DNA of 64,000 nucleotides from Platycnemis pennipes. Lineage: Eukaryota; Arthropoda; Insecta; Odonata; Platycnemididae. The notes beneath the pieces are model-generated. The model made no database searches. It had not been told where the DNA came from and was given only the letters and a program-made list of their open reading frames with translations. The position numbers and the translations under genes were made by a program. Location of the stretch: NCBI GenBank assembly GCA_933228895.1, contig OW121849.1, forward strand, positions 43,246,354-43,310,353, read 5' to 3'. Positions 50,601 through 62,220 of this stretch are shown one piece after another (the first letter of the stretch is position 1; each line of letters begins with the position of its first letter).

Positions 50601-53600
50601 AACCCCTTCCAACCACCACGGACGAGGACGGGAGTGTGTGAGCGGAGGGTGCGACCCCGATGACCCCACCCTCTCTCTTCGCGGGGGGTCACGGGACGCG
50701 CACATACATTTTCTCGCCGCACCCGCGGCTGGCTCCGGTCCGCTCGCTGGGCAAACGAATTAATAACGCAATCAAAGTAACGGCGGATGAGCCAGCATCC
50801 ATCCCTCTCCTCTCTCACGCCCTAAGGGCGGGTGGAAGGGGTGCATGGGGGTGGGGGAGAGAGGGTTTTCCATCCGCTGAACCCCTTTCGCTAGGTTGGC
50901 CCTACGGCAGTGTAAGAACACACACACCCCCATCCTCTTCCTTCCAGAGCTTCCCCTTCCCCCTCCTCAGAAACTGGTGTGTTTATGTGCACTGCGCACC
51001 ACAGTGCAGTTGGAACACACACACAAGAGAGGCGATGCGGTGGTGACGGAGGGAGGGAAAGCAAGGGATGAGGGGGGGAGACGAATAGGGGTGGAGGGGA
51101 ATTGTAGTGCTTGGGATAAGGGGGAACTAGGGGGAGGAAGAAAAGTTTGTATTCCGCTGAGGGTGAAGGAAAACTACGATCAGGTAGGGTGCCCTTTCGT
51201 GCATACACGCAACTAATTAGTTAACTGTGACATGCAGAGGACCAAGTTCATTGGAGTAAAAAGCCGTTAATTAAGAAATAATATCTCTAAGGATGAAAAC
51301 ATCACAGTGAATTTCTGTTCATAATTTCCACTTATTCCATCGGCGTATTGAAAAAACTGACGGGGGATGTCCAACAATCGATAAATATACTGATTCCTAG
51401 TTATGTTATGTCCAGAATCATATCTCGGCATGAAAACTATCGTCAATACGCTCTTATCGCTATTATTAGATGACTAACTGTCAAATAGCTTACACCAACT
51501 CAAACTCTGGGCAGCCATCTAATTAAAATCGTCAACAATAACATAAAGGTCAAAAGTTATTCTATAATATAAAACTCAATAGCAGAGGAAGATGATCATT
51601 AGATCTGTCTTTTGAGGGAGGTTTCACTATTAAACAAACATTTTCCTTTCAAAACATTCAAAACTGGTATTGAAGAGAATCCAAGTCATATTAGAGCAAG
51701 AAACATTTGGAAATTTGAACGATCATTCCGGAAACGTTTAAAAAAGATTTATCACTAAACCATCTTAATACGAAGATGACACGAGAAATCTTGTCGAAAC
51801 GAAAGGGGGCTATTCAGGAAAATGATGGTTTTTAACGCATCCATGAGAAAGGCGATTCTATAGATTTTGATCTGCAGCAAGACGGCGTTTAAGATATCGG
51901 GAATGGGGGGGGGGGGGGGGGATGGGAATATCTGATCGCGCTGAGTCACATGATTTTGCATTAATGCGGTAGGGTTCAGCAGGATTCTGGAGCGACAGGG
52001 AAGGAGGGCGTGAAAGAGGTGTCTTGAATGAGAGGGGCTGATGAAAGCCGGAGACTGTAGCAGCGAAGGCGAGTGGGAAACAATGGGGTCCGAAGTTGGA
52101 AGGGGCATGGACCGATGGATGGGGGCTGAGAGAAAGACGGGCTTTATGAAAGGGTTTTGAAAGAGGAGGGGAGGCAGGGGTGGAGGAAAGCAAAGGGTTC
52201 GTCGTTCGGCGGTGGTGAGAGGACGACCAAGGAATGAAAAGAAATTGCGAGAGAAAGGAAAGCGAGAGAGCGTGGATTGAAATCGAAAAAAAAGAATTGG
52301 AAATAAAAATCTTTCGGGGATGAATGGGCCGAGGGCGCATGAACACGCTCGGGTCGATTCGAAGCCCGACCTTGACGGAGAGTATCTGTTTGACCGATTA
52401 ATCACTCCAGGGAAGGGGGGGGGGGGGAGAGAGAGGGGAGAATCGGTAAAGTTGAGGAGAGGTAGGAGTGGAAAACCTTATCCCACAAATCGCCATCCCT
52501 CTCCCTTTGAAGAGAAAAAAATGAGGCGCAACTCGGGCCGGATGACCGATCTCGCGGCTTTTAATTACTTAAAAAGATCGCACGTTCATGCGGCTCAATA
52601 CCACCACGTCCACGTGAGAAGAATACACTTCAACCCTTCTGTCCCAAACAAACAAGAAAAAAGCGAAGTGAAAGGATATAGATATATAAACGCGGACGCA
52701 TAAATATATACTATGGAAATTTTAAATACTTGATAAACGCTATTTTAAGTCTCTCTCCATGGATAACCGGCTATTTACACTCCGCTTGTCTCAGCAGGAG
52801 CAGTGAGGGTTGGATCCTAGGGCAAAGGGAGGGGCATCATGACCCTGATAAAAAAAATGAATAGAAATACCGCACAAATCATTTTCCGGGAGGGAGAATT
52901 TAATTTTCTCGACCTTGGGGCGGTGGCTGGAGAGGATAGTTGGAAGCTCGCGGCGGGATTGGAGGGAAGGAAGGGGAGGAGGGATGAGATTCTCTTTAGG
53001 GGTGGTAAATGGCTGGTGGGGTGGAGTAGAGGATGAGATGGAAGGCTTAAAAAGTATGATGGAGCAGAGGGAGGACATGATGGGGATGAAAAGATGGATG
53101 AGGTGGTGGGAGGAGGGGAAAATAGGGCTGCGCAAGGGAGTAGGGTCGGAAAAGGTCCATTTGCGAGAGCCTTCTTCCCAATGCGATCTTCCCATTGTCA
53201 TTCCGTCTTACGTCCATTGTCCGTTTTACGGCGGTCCAAACAACCAAAAAGCCAGATGCGCGAGTTTCAAATGTGACGAGATCCACTGGAGCATCCGTCC
53301 CATTGTGTACACACTCGCAATCATTCGCGGATAATATGGGTCGAGGTGAAGTCTCCACCGCCGCCGACCTTCTGATGGGTTCCACCCGATGCAAATCTCA
53401 TCGATCTCTCCCGGCGAGGGAGGTGACTGTCTCAGTGGGGCTGCGAGGCCGACGCGACGCCTGACAGGCTAAACGGGTGCGCACACTACCGTGCCAGGCA
53501 AGGAAGCAGAGCTGTTATCGCGTGGCATTTACAAAGTAACACTAACGTACACACACTGTTTCACATCGAATCTGTTCGACCATGGGATGGATGCCCGGAA

Positions 53601-54790
53601 TTCATTGCCTCGGGAGTTAACCTCATTCGTTCGCTCACGAGGAAATGTAGATCGTCCTCGAAGGAGGGCTACCGACGAGCGAACCTCAGTAACTTTACCT
53701 TTCATTGTTAGCGTTTGAATTCTTGAAATGAGAAATTAAAAGATTAATGGTCACCATAGCTTTTTGTTGTTCATTGATTTAGTTGATAATGCTAATTGAA
53801 ATGGGAGAGGAAAATGTTCTGCAATTATTCAAATTCCAATAATTCACCGGATATAAAAGTGACACGGAGAAATTATTGCACAAACGAATAACTGTAACTT
53901 ACTGGAAAATTTCACTTTTTTGCTACCGCTTCAACGGGTAATTTTAAGGCAATATATTCAACTCTGATACCTAGGAAAAGACATTGCATCGCGGTCATCT
54001 TTGTCACATGAATATATTTCAGAACATTTCAAGACAATCTCGAAAGCTTTGAAAGTGATAAGTTCATTCTATTAGCGATAAAGCCATTATGGTGTACCTA
54101 ATGCCACGAAAATGCGCATAATATTATGTTATGGTTGAAACTTTATTGGGGTGGAACAAAGATACTATTATTATTACTATTATTCTAACCATGCATTGCG
54201 GATAATAAATGTAAAAAAAATTGGCAATATATATTGACGATAAGATTCTAAGAAGTTGAGCCTGACTCTATCGAACTCATACGGCATAGATATTACTCCC
54301 AAATCGCCACCAAACTGAATAAACAAAGCTTGAATTTTTTCAGTACTCTCTTCCGTAATTTGAAATACATGGGCTGGCACTCTAAGGATAAACTGATTTA
54401 CGATAATATTCCACTGAATATTGAAAAAAATCAATCGGAACTTTCCATTACACAAGGGAAGGATTAGAGGCAGTAAAGTACTGAGAATAATTACAAATGT
54501 ACATTCTCAACGCCACTTAGCACTTTATCACCACCAGCAATGCAAAAGATAAATCCTCGCGCCCTTTCTCCGACAAGAGAGACCGAAATGAAATTGAAGG
54601 CTGCGTCATTCTCCTCAATGGAGTGTTTGCATTAGTGAGGAATACCGATTGTTTCTCTTGTATTCGGTAAATATTATCTTCAGAAATCGGCATATCCGTT
54701 ACCAGCTGAATGTGTTGCTTAATTTGTTTAAGAATTAAGATTTATTACGCATTGTTTTAGCATCGATATTATGCAGGCGAAAACGCCCAG
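50601..54790. other. Intergenic DNA upstream of the SWIM-YqaJ gene
   Basis: GC-rich blocks at 50620-51180, 51890-52480 and 52890-53470 contain G17 (51905-51921) and G13 (52415-52427) and overlapping spurious frames. AT-rich DNA follows from 53720. A minus-strand frame at 54180-54455 (91 codons) is not recognised. Confidence 0.45.
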
Positions 54791-54792
54791 TC

Positions 54793-54817
54793 ATTGGCTC
54801 TTCTCCGCGTGACGTCA
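54793..54817 (+). promoter_or_regulatory. Inverted CCAAT box and CRE upstream of the SWIM-YqaJ gene
   Basis: ATTGG at 54793-54797 is an inverted CCAAT box, and TGACGTCA at 54810-54817 is a perfect CRE palindrome. They lie 138-162 bases before the start codon, in a locally GC-rich segment, which fits a proximal promoter. No TATA box is evident. The transcription start is not defined. Confidence 0.45.
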
Positions 54818-54954
54818 ATCCCCTTACAGTTGAAGCCTGAGCCCAGCTGAGCCGTAGTGGAACCGGCAGAACGGACGAGTAGTGGTGTTGGCGAATAAAA
54901 GTAATTCTTAATTTTTACCTTGCGATAGGCTATGGTGGAAAGAACGTATTTGCA

Positions 54955-57549
54955 ATGGAACCAGGATTTAATAAGGCATGTTCCAATAATCTCCCGACGG
55001 TTGATGCCTTGATTATCGGGCATTTTCTTAGTGGACATGCGGACTACGTTGGACCGGAGCAGCGAGGGGTGAAACTGTCTCGGTGAGTTGCCTTTAAAGT
55101 TTCTTTCATTATTTTATGTTTGCATTTAGTAAATTGTCATTGTTGTTAACGACGCTTGACCGTGTGGTGACTTTGATCTCGACTCAAATAATGAACTGGA
55201 TTTCTGGCCAGCGGTACAAACGTGGATGGTGTACGAATTAATTTGTTTAAGGTGATTCCCTGGTTAAATATTCGGCGGAGCGTGTCATCTTGTAAAGTAA
55301 TGTTGCAACACGAGACTGATATTACATGTACTGATCATAATTTCAGAATTAATAACATTGTAAAATTTGTTGTCTGTTAGCTAATTAAGTTGCATGTTTT
55401 CAATTAGTACAATTCCATTGTTATTTTAATCTACCTTATAACCGGGAACCTGAACCTAGCTAGACATTTTCACTTAAACAGTAACGTTTTGCTTTGAGTA
55501 TGAAGTGGAAGTACCTTACCTTGACTTTGTTAGGCGAAAGTAATTGTAGGTACTCTATTAGTTTCTCTGCGGATTACTTATCGTCGTGTTTACGCATTAA
55601 GTGAAATTATTTATGGGATCACTGTAATGTATCTGTAAAATAGCAATTTAATATGTAAATAAAATCTTATGGTTATTATTAAAAATCGTTGATGATAATG
55701 TTGTTTCATGCGATTTCGTGTCTATTTTAGGTCTTCAAGGGAGAGCTATGGAGATTCAGCTATTGGGTATGTGCAGGTGAAGAGGGATGGTGGGAAATGT
55801 TGTGTGATGGCTAAAGTGACTCCTGAGCACCGGCTAAAAGTGAAGCCTTATACCGTAGCAGTTAATGTTAATGAAGAGGAGGAGATAATAGAAGATGCCA
55901 ATTGTCATGGGTGTGCTGCAGGTCCTGGTAAGTCATGAATGAATTCTTAAGCTTAAGATCCAATGTCTATGAAATCAAGTCATGAAGGACTGGATTGGGA
56001 GTTATCAGATGAATCTCAACTCATGAGTTCCTGAAGTTCTTTTTTGCTCACGTGATTCTTAGGAAGAGCTAAATTGTTTTGTTTTATGATGATGAACTAT
56101 ATATTGTCTTGTTTTTAAGTAATTTGTCACATTATTGTTATCATTCATATCATTTGATGACTTATATAGCTTGCTATTCTTTGCTATATTTATTGATTAT
56201 TATGAAGAAAATGTTTTTCAGTTTCCTTATCTTTGGTTGATAAATAATGAAAGTTAGCCATTGTTTATAATCAATTTCATTATTACTGTTGTTAATTTAA
56301 AATTTTGGCTCAGTCTAAGTAAGTAAATGGTAAAATGAAAACACAAAGACATATTGGTCCAGATTGTTCTTTCTTAATTTGTTTGCCTCAATGTAAGCAA
56401 GTAAATAGTAAAATGAAAAGAAATAGGTCATATTGCTCCAGACTTATTCTTTCTTAATTTTTTTTGTTACATCTTGCTAAATCAAGGGTTTTAATCATTT
56501 TATTATTCCTTGCAGGAGGTTGCAAGCATTCCATTGCTGTTTTGATGTGGCTGCATAGACACAGTGAAGAGCCATCTCCAACAGAAGTGGAGAGCTACTG
56601 GAGGAGGTCAAAGCTTTCGTCTTTGAGTGGCAGTAGCATTATGAAGGTCAATGAGATGGCAGGAGCAGCTCCGATATGTTCAGTGGAAGAGGGGAGCTTC
56701 AGGAGGGAGGTGGTTGCTGCCATGGAAGAGGAGGGGGAGTTCGAAAGTGGGCTTATGTCCCTCATGTATTGCTTAAATGCAAATAGCATTTCAATTCATC
56801 AGATGATTTTAGCATATCGGGCAACCCCTAAAAGAGAATCGTCAGCTTCTCATTTCTTAGAGTTTGCTAAGGATGTCATGAGGGAGCAAGATTTATGTGC
56901 AGCTGTTTTTCAAAATACATTGACTCAACATTCATCGCCATTGTGGCACCAACTGAGGCTTGGCAGAATATCAGCATCTAGGGCATTTGATGTAATACGT
57001 TGCAAGAAGAAGGATGGTGTACTGGTGGATGTTATTGTTGGAGCGAGAGAAATAAGGGAGACCAGTGCAATGAAACGAGGGAGGGAGTTGGAGGGTGAGG
57101 TTCTTGCTGAACTCCAAAGGAGAGTTGGTTGTAAAATTGAGAAGTGTGGGCTTGCATTGGACCCTGAGTTCCCATATCTCGGGGCTACACCAGATGGGGT
57201 TTTTAATGATATGGTAGTGGAAATTAAGTGCCCTCAGAAAGCCAGCAGGTTTCAAAAATATATAAAGGATGGGTTGCCAACAGAAAAATATGCCACCCAG
57301 ATGATGATGCAGATGCTGTTGATGAGGAAGAAGAAGTGCCTATTTGCTGTGGCAGATCCTCAATTTGAGAGCAATAAAATAATTACCACATGTGTTATTG
57401 AATTCAATGATGAATTTTCAAAAAAAATTGTGAAAGATACAAAAGAATTTTGGCGTAATACAATTTTTACTAAGCTTGATGAAGATAATAACTATATTGA
57501 TTTAATTCCTCTTTTCATTCCACAAGTTTCACTTCCATTCCCATTATAG
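54955..57549 (+). CDS. SWIM zinc-finger and YqaJ-type nuclease protein, three exons
   Basis: Joining exons 54955-55082, 55731-55927 and 56516-57549 gives 452 residues. Both introns (648 and 588 bp) have good signals: CG/GTGAGT with TATTTTAG, and CTG/GTAAGT with CCTTGCAG. The phases match. Residues 43-108 contain ESYGDSAIGYVQVKR. CHGC at 101-104 with CKH at 111-113 forms the SWIM-type zinc site, interrupted by intron 2. Residues 250-430 are a YqaJ/lambda-exonuclease-like PD-(D/E)XK domain: WHQLR (252-256), RELEGE (298-303), catalytic Asp335 in ATPDG, Glu344 and Lys346 in EIKCP, and the helix ATQMMMQM (368-375). All expected metal-binding residues are present. Probably a nuclear DNA exonuclease or endonuclease. 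An in-frame stop at 54880 makes 54955 the first usable ATG, and an upstream ATG at 54932 is in another frame. AATAAA at 57925 may be the poly-A signal. It could be a host gene or a transposon accessory gene. Confidence 0.88.
56316..56465. repeat. Tandem duplication of about 78 bp in intron 2
   Basis: TAAGTAAGTAAATGGTAAAA at 56316 and TAAGCAAGTAAATAGTAAAA at 56394 begin two successive copies. Each continues with CATATTG(G/C)TCCAGA and TTCTTTCTTAATTT. The second copy ends about 50 bases before the splice acceptor and supplies part of its T-rich tract. Confidence 0.65.
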
Positions 57550-58614
57550 TTACTTATGTATGTATTGTCAAAGGAAAAAAGAGTGGACTTTCACATTTTG
57601 ATGTCTGCCAATGCAATGAGGAATCAAGGATGTTACTTGGGTCTAGTCATTACACCTGTCACATAATCTGATACTCAGGTGTGTTGTGATTTTTTGAGCC
57701 ATTATCCCTCTTTTAAACCTTGACCATACTACTTTACTATGATCCTAAATGGCCCTGATACTTGGGGGGTATGATTAATTGCATTGCTGTCATTGAAAGC
57801 ACAACATATGCCCCAAAAAATTGCACTTAAGTGTTGATAGAACCCGGTAGCAATTTGGCTCAGAATTTTATATTCAGTTTTAATGTTATATATTATTGGG
57901 TTTGGGTGCTTATTTCTACCATATAATAAAAATATAATTCCTTGCATGTCATTATTTTATGTGCCTTCATTTTATTTTTTGTTTCAGCATTCCTTTGGTA
58001 GGGTAGGGGTGTCAGCTTCTAATAACTCAACCGCCATGAAGCTGACATTATTTAACATTTTTAAACTGAGTTAATTGTTGGTAGAAATACTATTTTACAG
58101 AGTAGAACCTATAAAGCAATATACCTACTGGGTAATGCATGATATTCATATTGCAAACTACAGATGGGGCTCTTCGGCAACAGTACTGTTTTATGGTTGA
58201 AATTGCTTATATTCCCAGAAAGGGCCACCTCAAAGTGTTGCAATGCAATATTTGCATAGCTGATATAGGAAGGTTACTAACTAGTAATTTTTTGTTCTTA
58301 CTTTACTGCTTCACTTTGAGCATCTTCATGATAGTAGCCAAGAAAAATAATTTTTAATTCTTTTTAAATTTATCCAGTTCTTCATATCTTACATGGCACA
58401 AGGCCCTGAATGGCCAGACCACTCCCTTCCATCCCTATCCTTATACCTTTCCTCCCGGTCTGAAGCGCCTAAGAGTGCGGAAACAGACTGGAAAACACCC
58501 ATGACATGGCACAAGGATGTGACATTACCTTTCAAAATGCATATGAGTCTATGGTATGCAGTAACTTTATGTCATCAGCATACATAAGATAGTTAATTGG
58601 TTTAATTACGGTTC
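57550..58614. other. 3' flank of the SWIM-YqaJ gene
   Basis: AT-rich DNA likely includes the 3' UTR, with a candidate AATAAA at 57925-57930. A 10-bp perfect inverted repeat, TGTCAGCTTC (58010-58019) with 58038-58047, could form a hairpin with an 18-nt loop. The frames at 57883-58357 are short and unrecognised. Confidence 0.45.
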
Positions 58615-59530
58615 CTATATCATAAATAAAAATAAATCATTTCCGATATTCTTACGAATATCAGAAAACTTTTGGTAATCAATGTAGTTCCCAGAGGCTT
58701 TATAGACTTTATGAAGGATTTTATTTCGAGAAATTAATTGCTTTAAGGTAGGGGTAAACCATTTAGGGTAACCATGCTGTGACGACATGATAGGACTGGA
58801 GTAAATAATTCTATAGCTTGATACATTATTGAATAAAAAGTTCACCGCCTCATTACAATCTAAATTAAATAATACCACAGGCCAGTTTACTTCATTGAGG
58901 TAGTTATTTAAGCCATGGAAGTCACAGTTTTTATAGTCAAACATCAATTCATCTTTCTTGATACTATCTACTTTCTTTGGTACGTTTATCGCTAGTTCAA
59001 TGGGTGGGTGATAAGAATCACATCTTGTTAAAGGGTCATCAGCCATAGAGCATATAACATTTGTTGAGTTAGAAAGTACAAGGTCCAACAATTTATTATA
59101 TTTATTTTTTATAGTATTGATTTGAACTAGACCCAGGAATGAATAATTGTCAACTACAATTTTTGCTTTAGGTGAGAGATCACAGTCAATAGGTACTACC
59201 TCGTCTTCAGATGGAATATTCCATTCTATAGAAGGTAAATTGTAGTCTCCTAACATTAGAATTTCATCATAGTCTTTAGTTACCATATTTTCAACATCAA
59301 TGCAATGACTATCATAAAATACAACTGAAGAATCGGGCGGGAAATATACAGATCCAATTAAAAATTTTAAGCCAGCAGAAAAGATACTTACAAACACTTG
59401 CTCAACATTATTATTAGGCAAAATTAGTTTGTAACAATTAAACGGATTTTACCGCGATTAAAACGCCACCACCTCGTCTTTTCTTGGAATGTGTGGAGTC
59501 ACGATCTCTTCTGAATTTGTGATAGTTCGG
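58615..59530 (-). pseudogene. Non-LTR retrotransposon endonuclease fragment
   Basis: The 5' part (about 59450-59530) reads NYHKFRRDRDSTHSKKRRGG and GVLIAVK, the mid-domain of an APE-type endonuclease. After a one-base frame change near 59445, the 268-codon frame continues through VSIFS, LIGSVYFPP, LGDYNLPSIEW (the GD-x-N catalytic loop), LLDLVLSN and a final CDSYHPPIEL in place of the usual SDH-PI-L. It then enters the linker before the reverse transcriptase (WFTPTLKQLISRNKILHKVY). Both the N-terminal part and all of the RT are missing. The altered SDH motif and the frameshift mark it as inactive. It lies about 1 kb downstream of the SWIM-YqaJ gene, on the opposite strand. Confidence 0.85.
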
Positions 59531-60599
59531 CCAATTGACTCGGCCGTGCACTTTGGAACGAAACAGTATTCTCTCCATCGCTTTTTGGCAGGGATTTCCT
59601 TGCTCGACGTTTGTCCCTCCATGGGAAACAAGTTCAAAGGCGAGAACTCAAAGAATTAACTCCCCGGGATACAAAAGCAAAAAAACTTACTATCCCGCGG
59701 CTACTCCTACACTGCACCATGAAATAGCTAGACGAGTGCGAGGGGGATGACGTCACAGCCCCGGGGAACATGGTGGACAGTGTTTCAGCGCAACATTAAT
59801 TTTGCAGATTTAATATAATGATTACCTGATTAAAAATTATCTCACGAATCTAAAACTTGGAATTATGCTTAATTGATACGTATGCATTTTTTTAACGCCG
59901 CTTCCCAAAAATCTGCAAATACTCCATTGCGGACGAGACAATTATGGCATTCGCAATGGATTTCGGTTTTATAGCCGCCACTTGAGTTTGCTGTTTTTTC
60001 CCCCTTCTTTAATTTTAATGGACAGTTTACGAGGCGAAACTACAGTACCATAGCGTACGTTTATGAAAGCAGATAGTAACAAATAGCGCCGCTTTTCAAC
60101 TAAGATATCACTTTGCGCAGGAACATTTATCAGTACATACAGTATGAGTCACGAGGCAATGATGGTACATACAGCGTTTTCCTGGAGGATTGTTCGGTCC
60201 TAAACATGCAATTACCAGAAATAAGAACGCATGCGTTCCCGGCGAACTTGATGAAGAAAAATCCCTCGGGGTTGCCACCGGGTAACGGCAGAATACCACC
60301 AGACCCGATGAACAGTCCAAGATGTTTTTCTTCATGCAGTTACATAATAAAGCGACTTCTTTGGAGCCACCTGCTCATGAGTATGATTTTTGGCGATAAA
60401 GTTGGTTATTCAATATAGCTAAAGAAGAAGGAATGTAAGAATACCATTTAGACATTATTTTTTTCATAAATACAATACTAGATATGGCTACCCTAATGTT
60501 TCGTCATAAGAAACGCGCATGGTCACTGATATCCTACAACCCCATTTTAAAAGTTGGTCCTCACGTAAATTGAAATTCTCTTCGATATTTTGGACAAGG
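59531..60599. other. Intergenic DNA with a CRE palindrome
   Basis: TGACGTCA lies at 59748-59755 in GC-rich DNA. On the minus strand an ATG at 59718-59720 opens ten codons that run into GTAAGT (59685-59690), so a short first exon is possible but unsupported. The rest is AT-rich without a recognised gene. Confidence 0.35.
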
Positions 60600-61580
60600 A
60601 ATAAGCTGTTTGAAATACTAAAGGAAATGGGTGTGAAGTTAGAATAGAGAAGGTGTTACGCAAGGATGCTATCTATCGCCAAAAATCTTCAATGTACAGA
60701 GAGCAATGGACGAAATCCTCGAACGGATTAAAGGGAGGATAGTAGGGCAAGGAAGAAGGATGTCCACAGGACAAAAGGATCCCAATGCTTAGATTCGTTC
60801 ATGATATTATTTGTGTTTTTGGCGGAAAGTGAAGAAGAGCTGACACATATCCTTGTAGTAATGTCACATATTTTAAAGAGCAATGCAATCTCGGGCTGAA
60901 TGGACATAAGATTAAAGTCCAAGTTGATAACAGAGGAGGAGATAAGGATGCGAAATTACTCTTGGACCTAGTATTACTAAAAACAAGTGAGAGAGTTTGA
61001 CTATTTAGGAATCAAAAGAACATCGAATGTGGAGGATACAAAATAAATACGGCATAGAACACTTAGAGCAAAGATTGCTTTTAACAATAAATGAAAACTC
61101 TTCATTTCCAACTCAATCAATACACTGCTGAGGAAAAAGCTGGTTAGGACCTTTGTGTGGAGTGATTTGCTGTACGGCAGCAAGACATGGACTGCGGGAC
61201 ATGCGGAGAGGAAAAGAATAGAGGATTTTGAGATGTGGTGTTATAGAAGGATGTGTAAAGTAAGCTGGACAGAACGAGTGACGAATCAAGAGGTATTGAA
61301 AAAAAAGTAAAGGAAGAGTGGCACCTAGAAGACAGGACGAATGCATAGGCCATCTACTACGGCATGAGGGATTGCTGACGATCATTTTAAAAGGAATGAC
61401 AGAAGGTAAAAGATACAGAGGAAGACCTATATTGGATTACTGGAAGCGAATAATGTAGGACATGGAATGTGGACGGTTTTTGGAAATGAAGAGGATGGCT
61501 AAGGATAGATAGAGGTGGAGGGCTGTTGCCAAGCAATCCTCATGGGATGAAAACTGGAGAAGGAAGCATTTGGGACACCT
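60600..61580 (+). pseudogene. Dead non-LTR reverse transcriptase, C-terminal half
   Basis: Scattered frames give GVTQGCYLSP (the RQGC-x-LSP motif) at about 60652-60682, and FVHD at about 60795-60806 where the catalytic FADD should be. Then comes RKKLVRTFVWSDLLYGSKTW at about 61130, WCYRRMCKVSWTERVTNQEV, and in further frames KGMTEGKRYRGRP and MAKDR-RWRAVAKQSS near 61530. These blocks are the C-terminal half of a widespread animal endonuclease-reverse transcriptase family. Many frameshifts and stops, plus loss of a catalytic Asp (FADD to FVHD), show an old inactive copy. I do not assign the clade. Confidence 0.85.
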
Positions 61581-62121
61581 CTGATCTTATAAAAATTTAA
61601 AAAAATGCAAAACTAGGATTAATCAAGATCATGATTATTTACATGGGCAGGACGAAGGAAATTCAGGGCCATTTGGCTCATTATGATTTCTTGTCACCAC
61701 CGTCCACCACATTCGAATCGACAGAATCCAACCGCATAACGCCGATAACCTTAGTGAACATTATGATCCTTTCCAGGATATACTACCTTTAATTACACCC
61801 AACAACCACAGGCATCAATTTGAGGAAAGTTATAATATCCATAGTATGGAAATAAAATCATAGTACTTTTCCAAAGGCTTTACTTGAAACGAAGCGTTTC
61901 ACCGCCAGCCAGCATCTTTGAGTACCTTCATTATGGTTGAGTGCAATAAATTTCCACGAGCTTTCGACGATTAAAATCTTTCCAGGAATTTCTGACACTT
62001 AAAAATTTCCAGGACCTTCCGGCCATTAAAAATTTCCTGACAACATTTTCAAGGCAAAATGACCACGAAATAAATAAACAAAGTCACCTATGAGGGAGCA
62101 CAACTATAAGACACATCGACT
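61581..62121. other. Intergenic DNA
   Basis: No gene recognised. Three imperfect repeats of about 38 bases around 61960-62040 share TTTCCAGGA and ATTAAAA(A/T)TTTCC, a small decayed tandem array. Confidence 0.4.
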
Positions 62122-62149
62122 GGGGGGGGGGGGGCACAACGACAAGACA

Positions 62150-62220
62150 GGGAAGGATTCGAACCGGGGTCCGCTAACGAGATATCCATGATTTTTCGAT
62201 TACGTCTCCACCCTGGCGAA
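62150..62220 (-). repeat. tRNA-like SINE head
   Basis: On the minus strand GGTTCGAATCC (62155-62165 on the plus strand) is a perfect box B. CAGGGTGGAGACGTAATCG, about 35 bases upstream, occupies the box-A position. The arms do not close as a functional tRNA by eye. A G13 run lies just beyond at 62122-62134. Confidence 0.45.

Noticed and set aside
51755..52405. 216-codon minus-strand frame rich in Pro, Ser and Phe
   Set aside because: It is the complement of a polypurine block that includes a G17 run. A second frame of 162 codons overlaps it, so composition explains both.
54769..55038. 89-codon minus-strand frame opposite the first SWIM-YqaJ exon
   Set aside because: It is a shadow of the plus-strand exon, whose reading is fixed by the in-phase splice junctions.
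56464..56515. ATG-like start of the 361-codon frame upstream of the third exon
   Set aside because: The first 17 codons are intron sequence ending in a T-rich tract and acceptor. The spliced reading restores the zinc motif.
59691..59720. Minus-strand ATG opening ten codons before GTAAGT, close to a CRE
   Set aside because: Too short, and too near the CRE to leave room for a transcription start. No downstream exon was identified.
62150..62220. Functional tRNA gene on the minus strand
   Set aside because: Box B is perfect, but the acceptor and anticodon stems do not pair convincingly, so a SINE head is the better reading.
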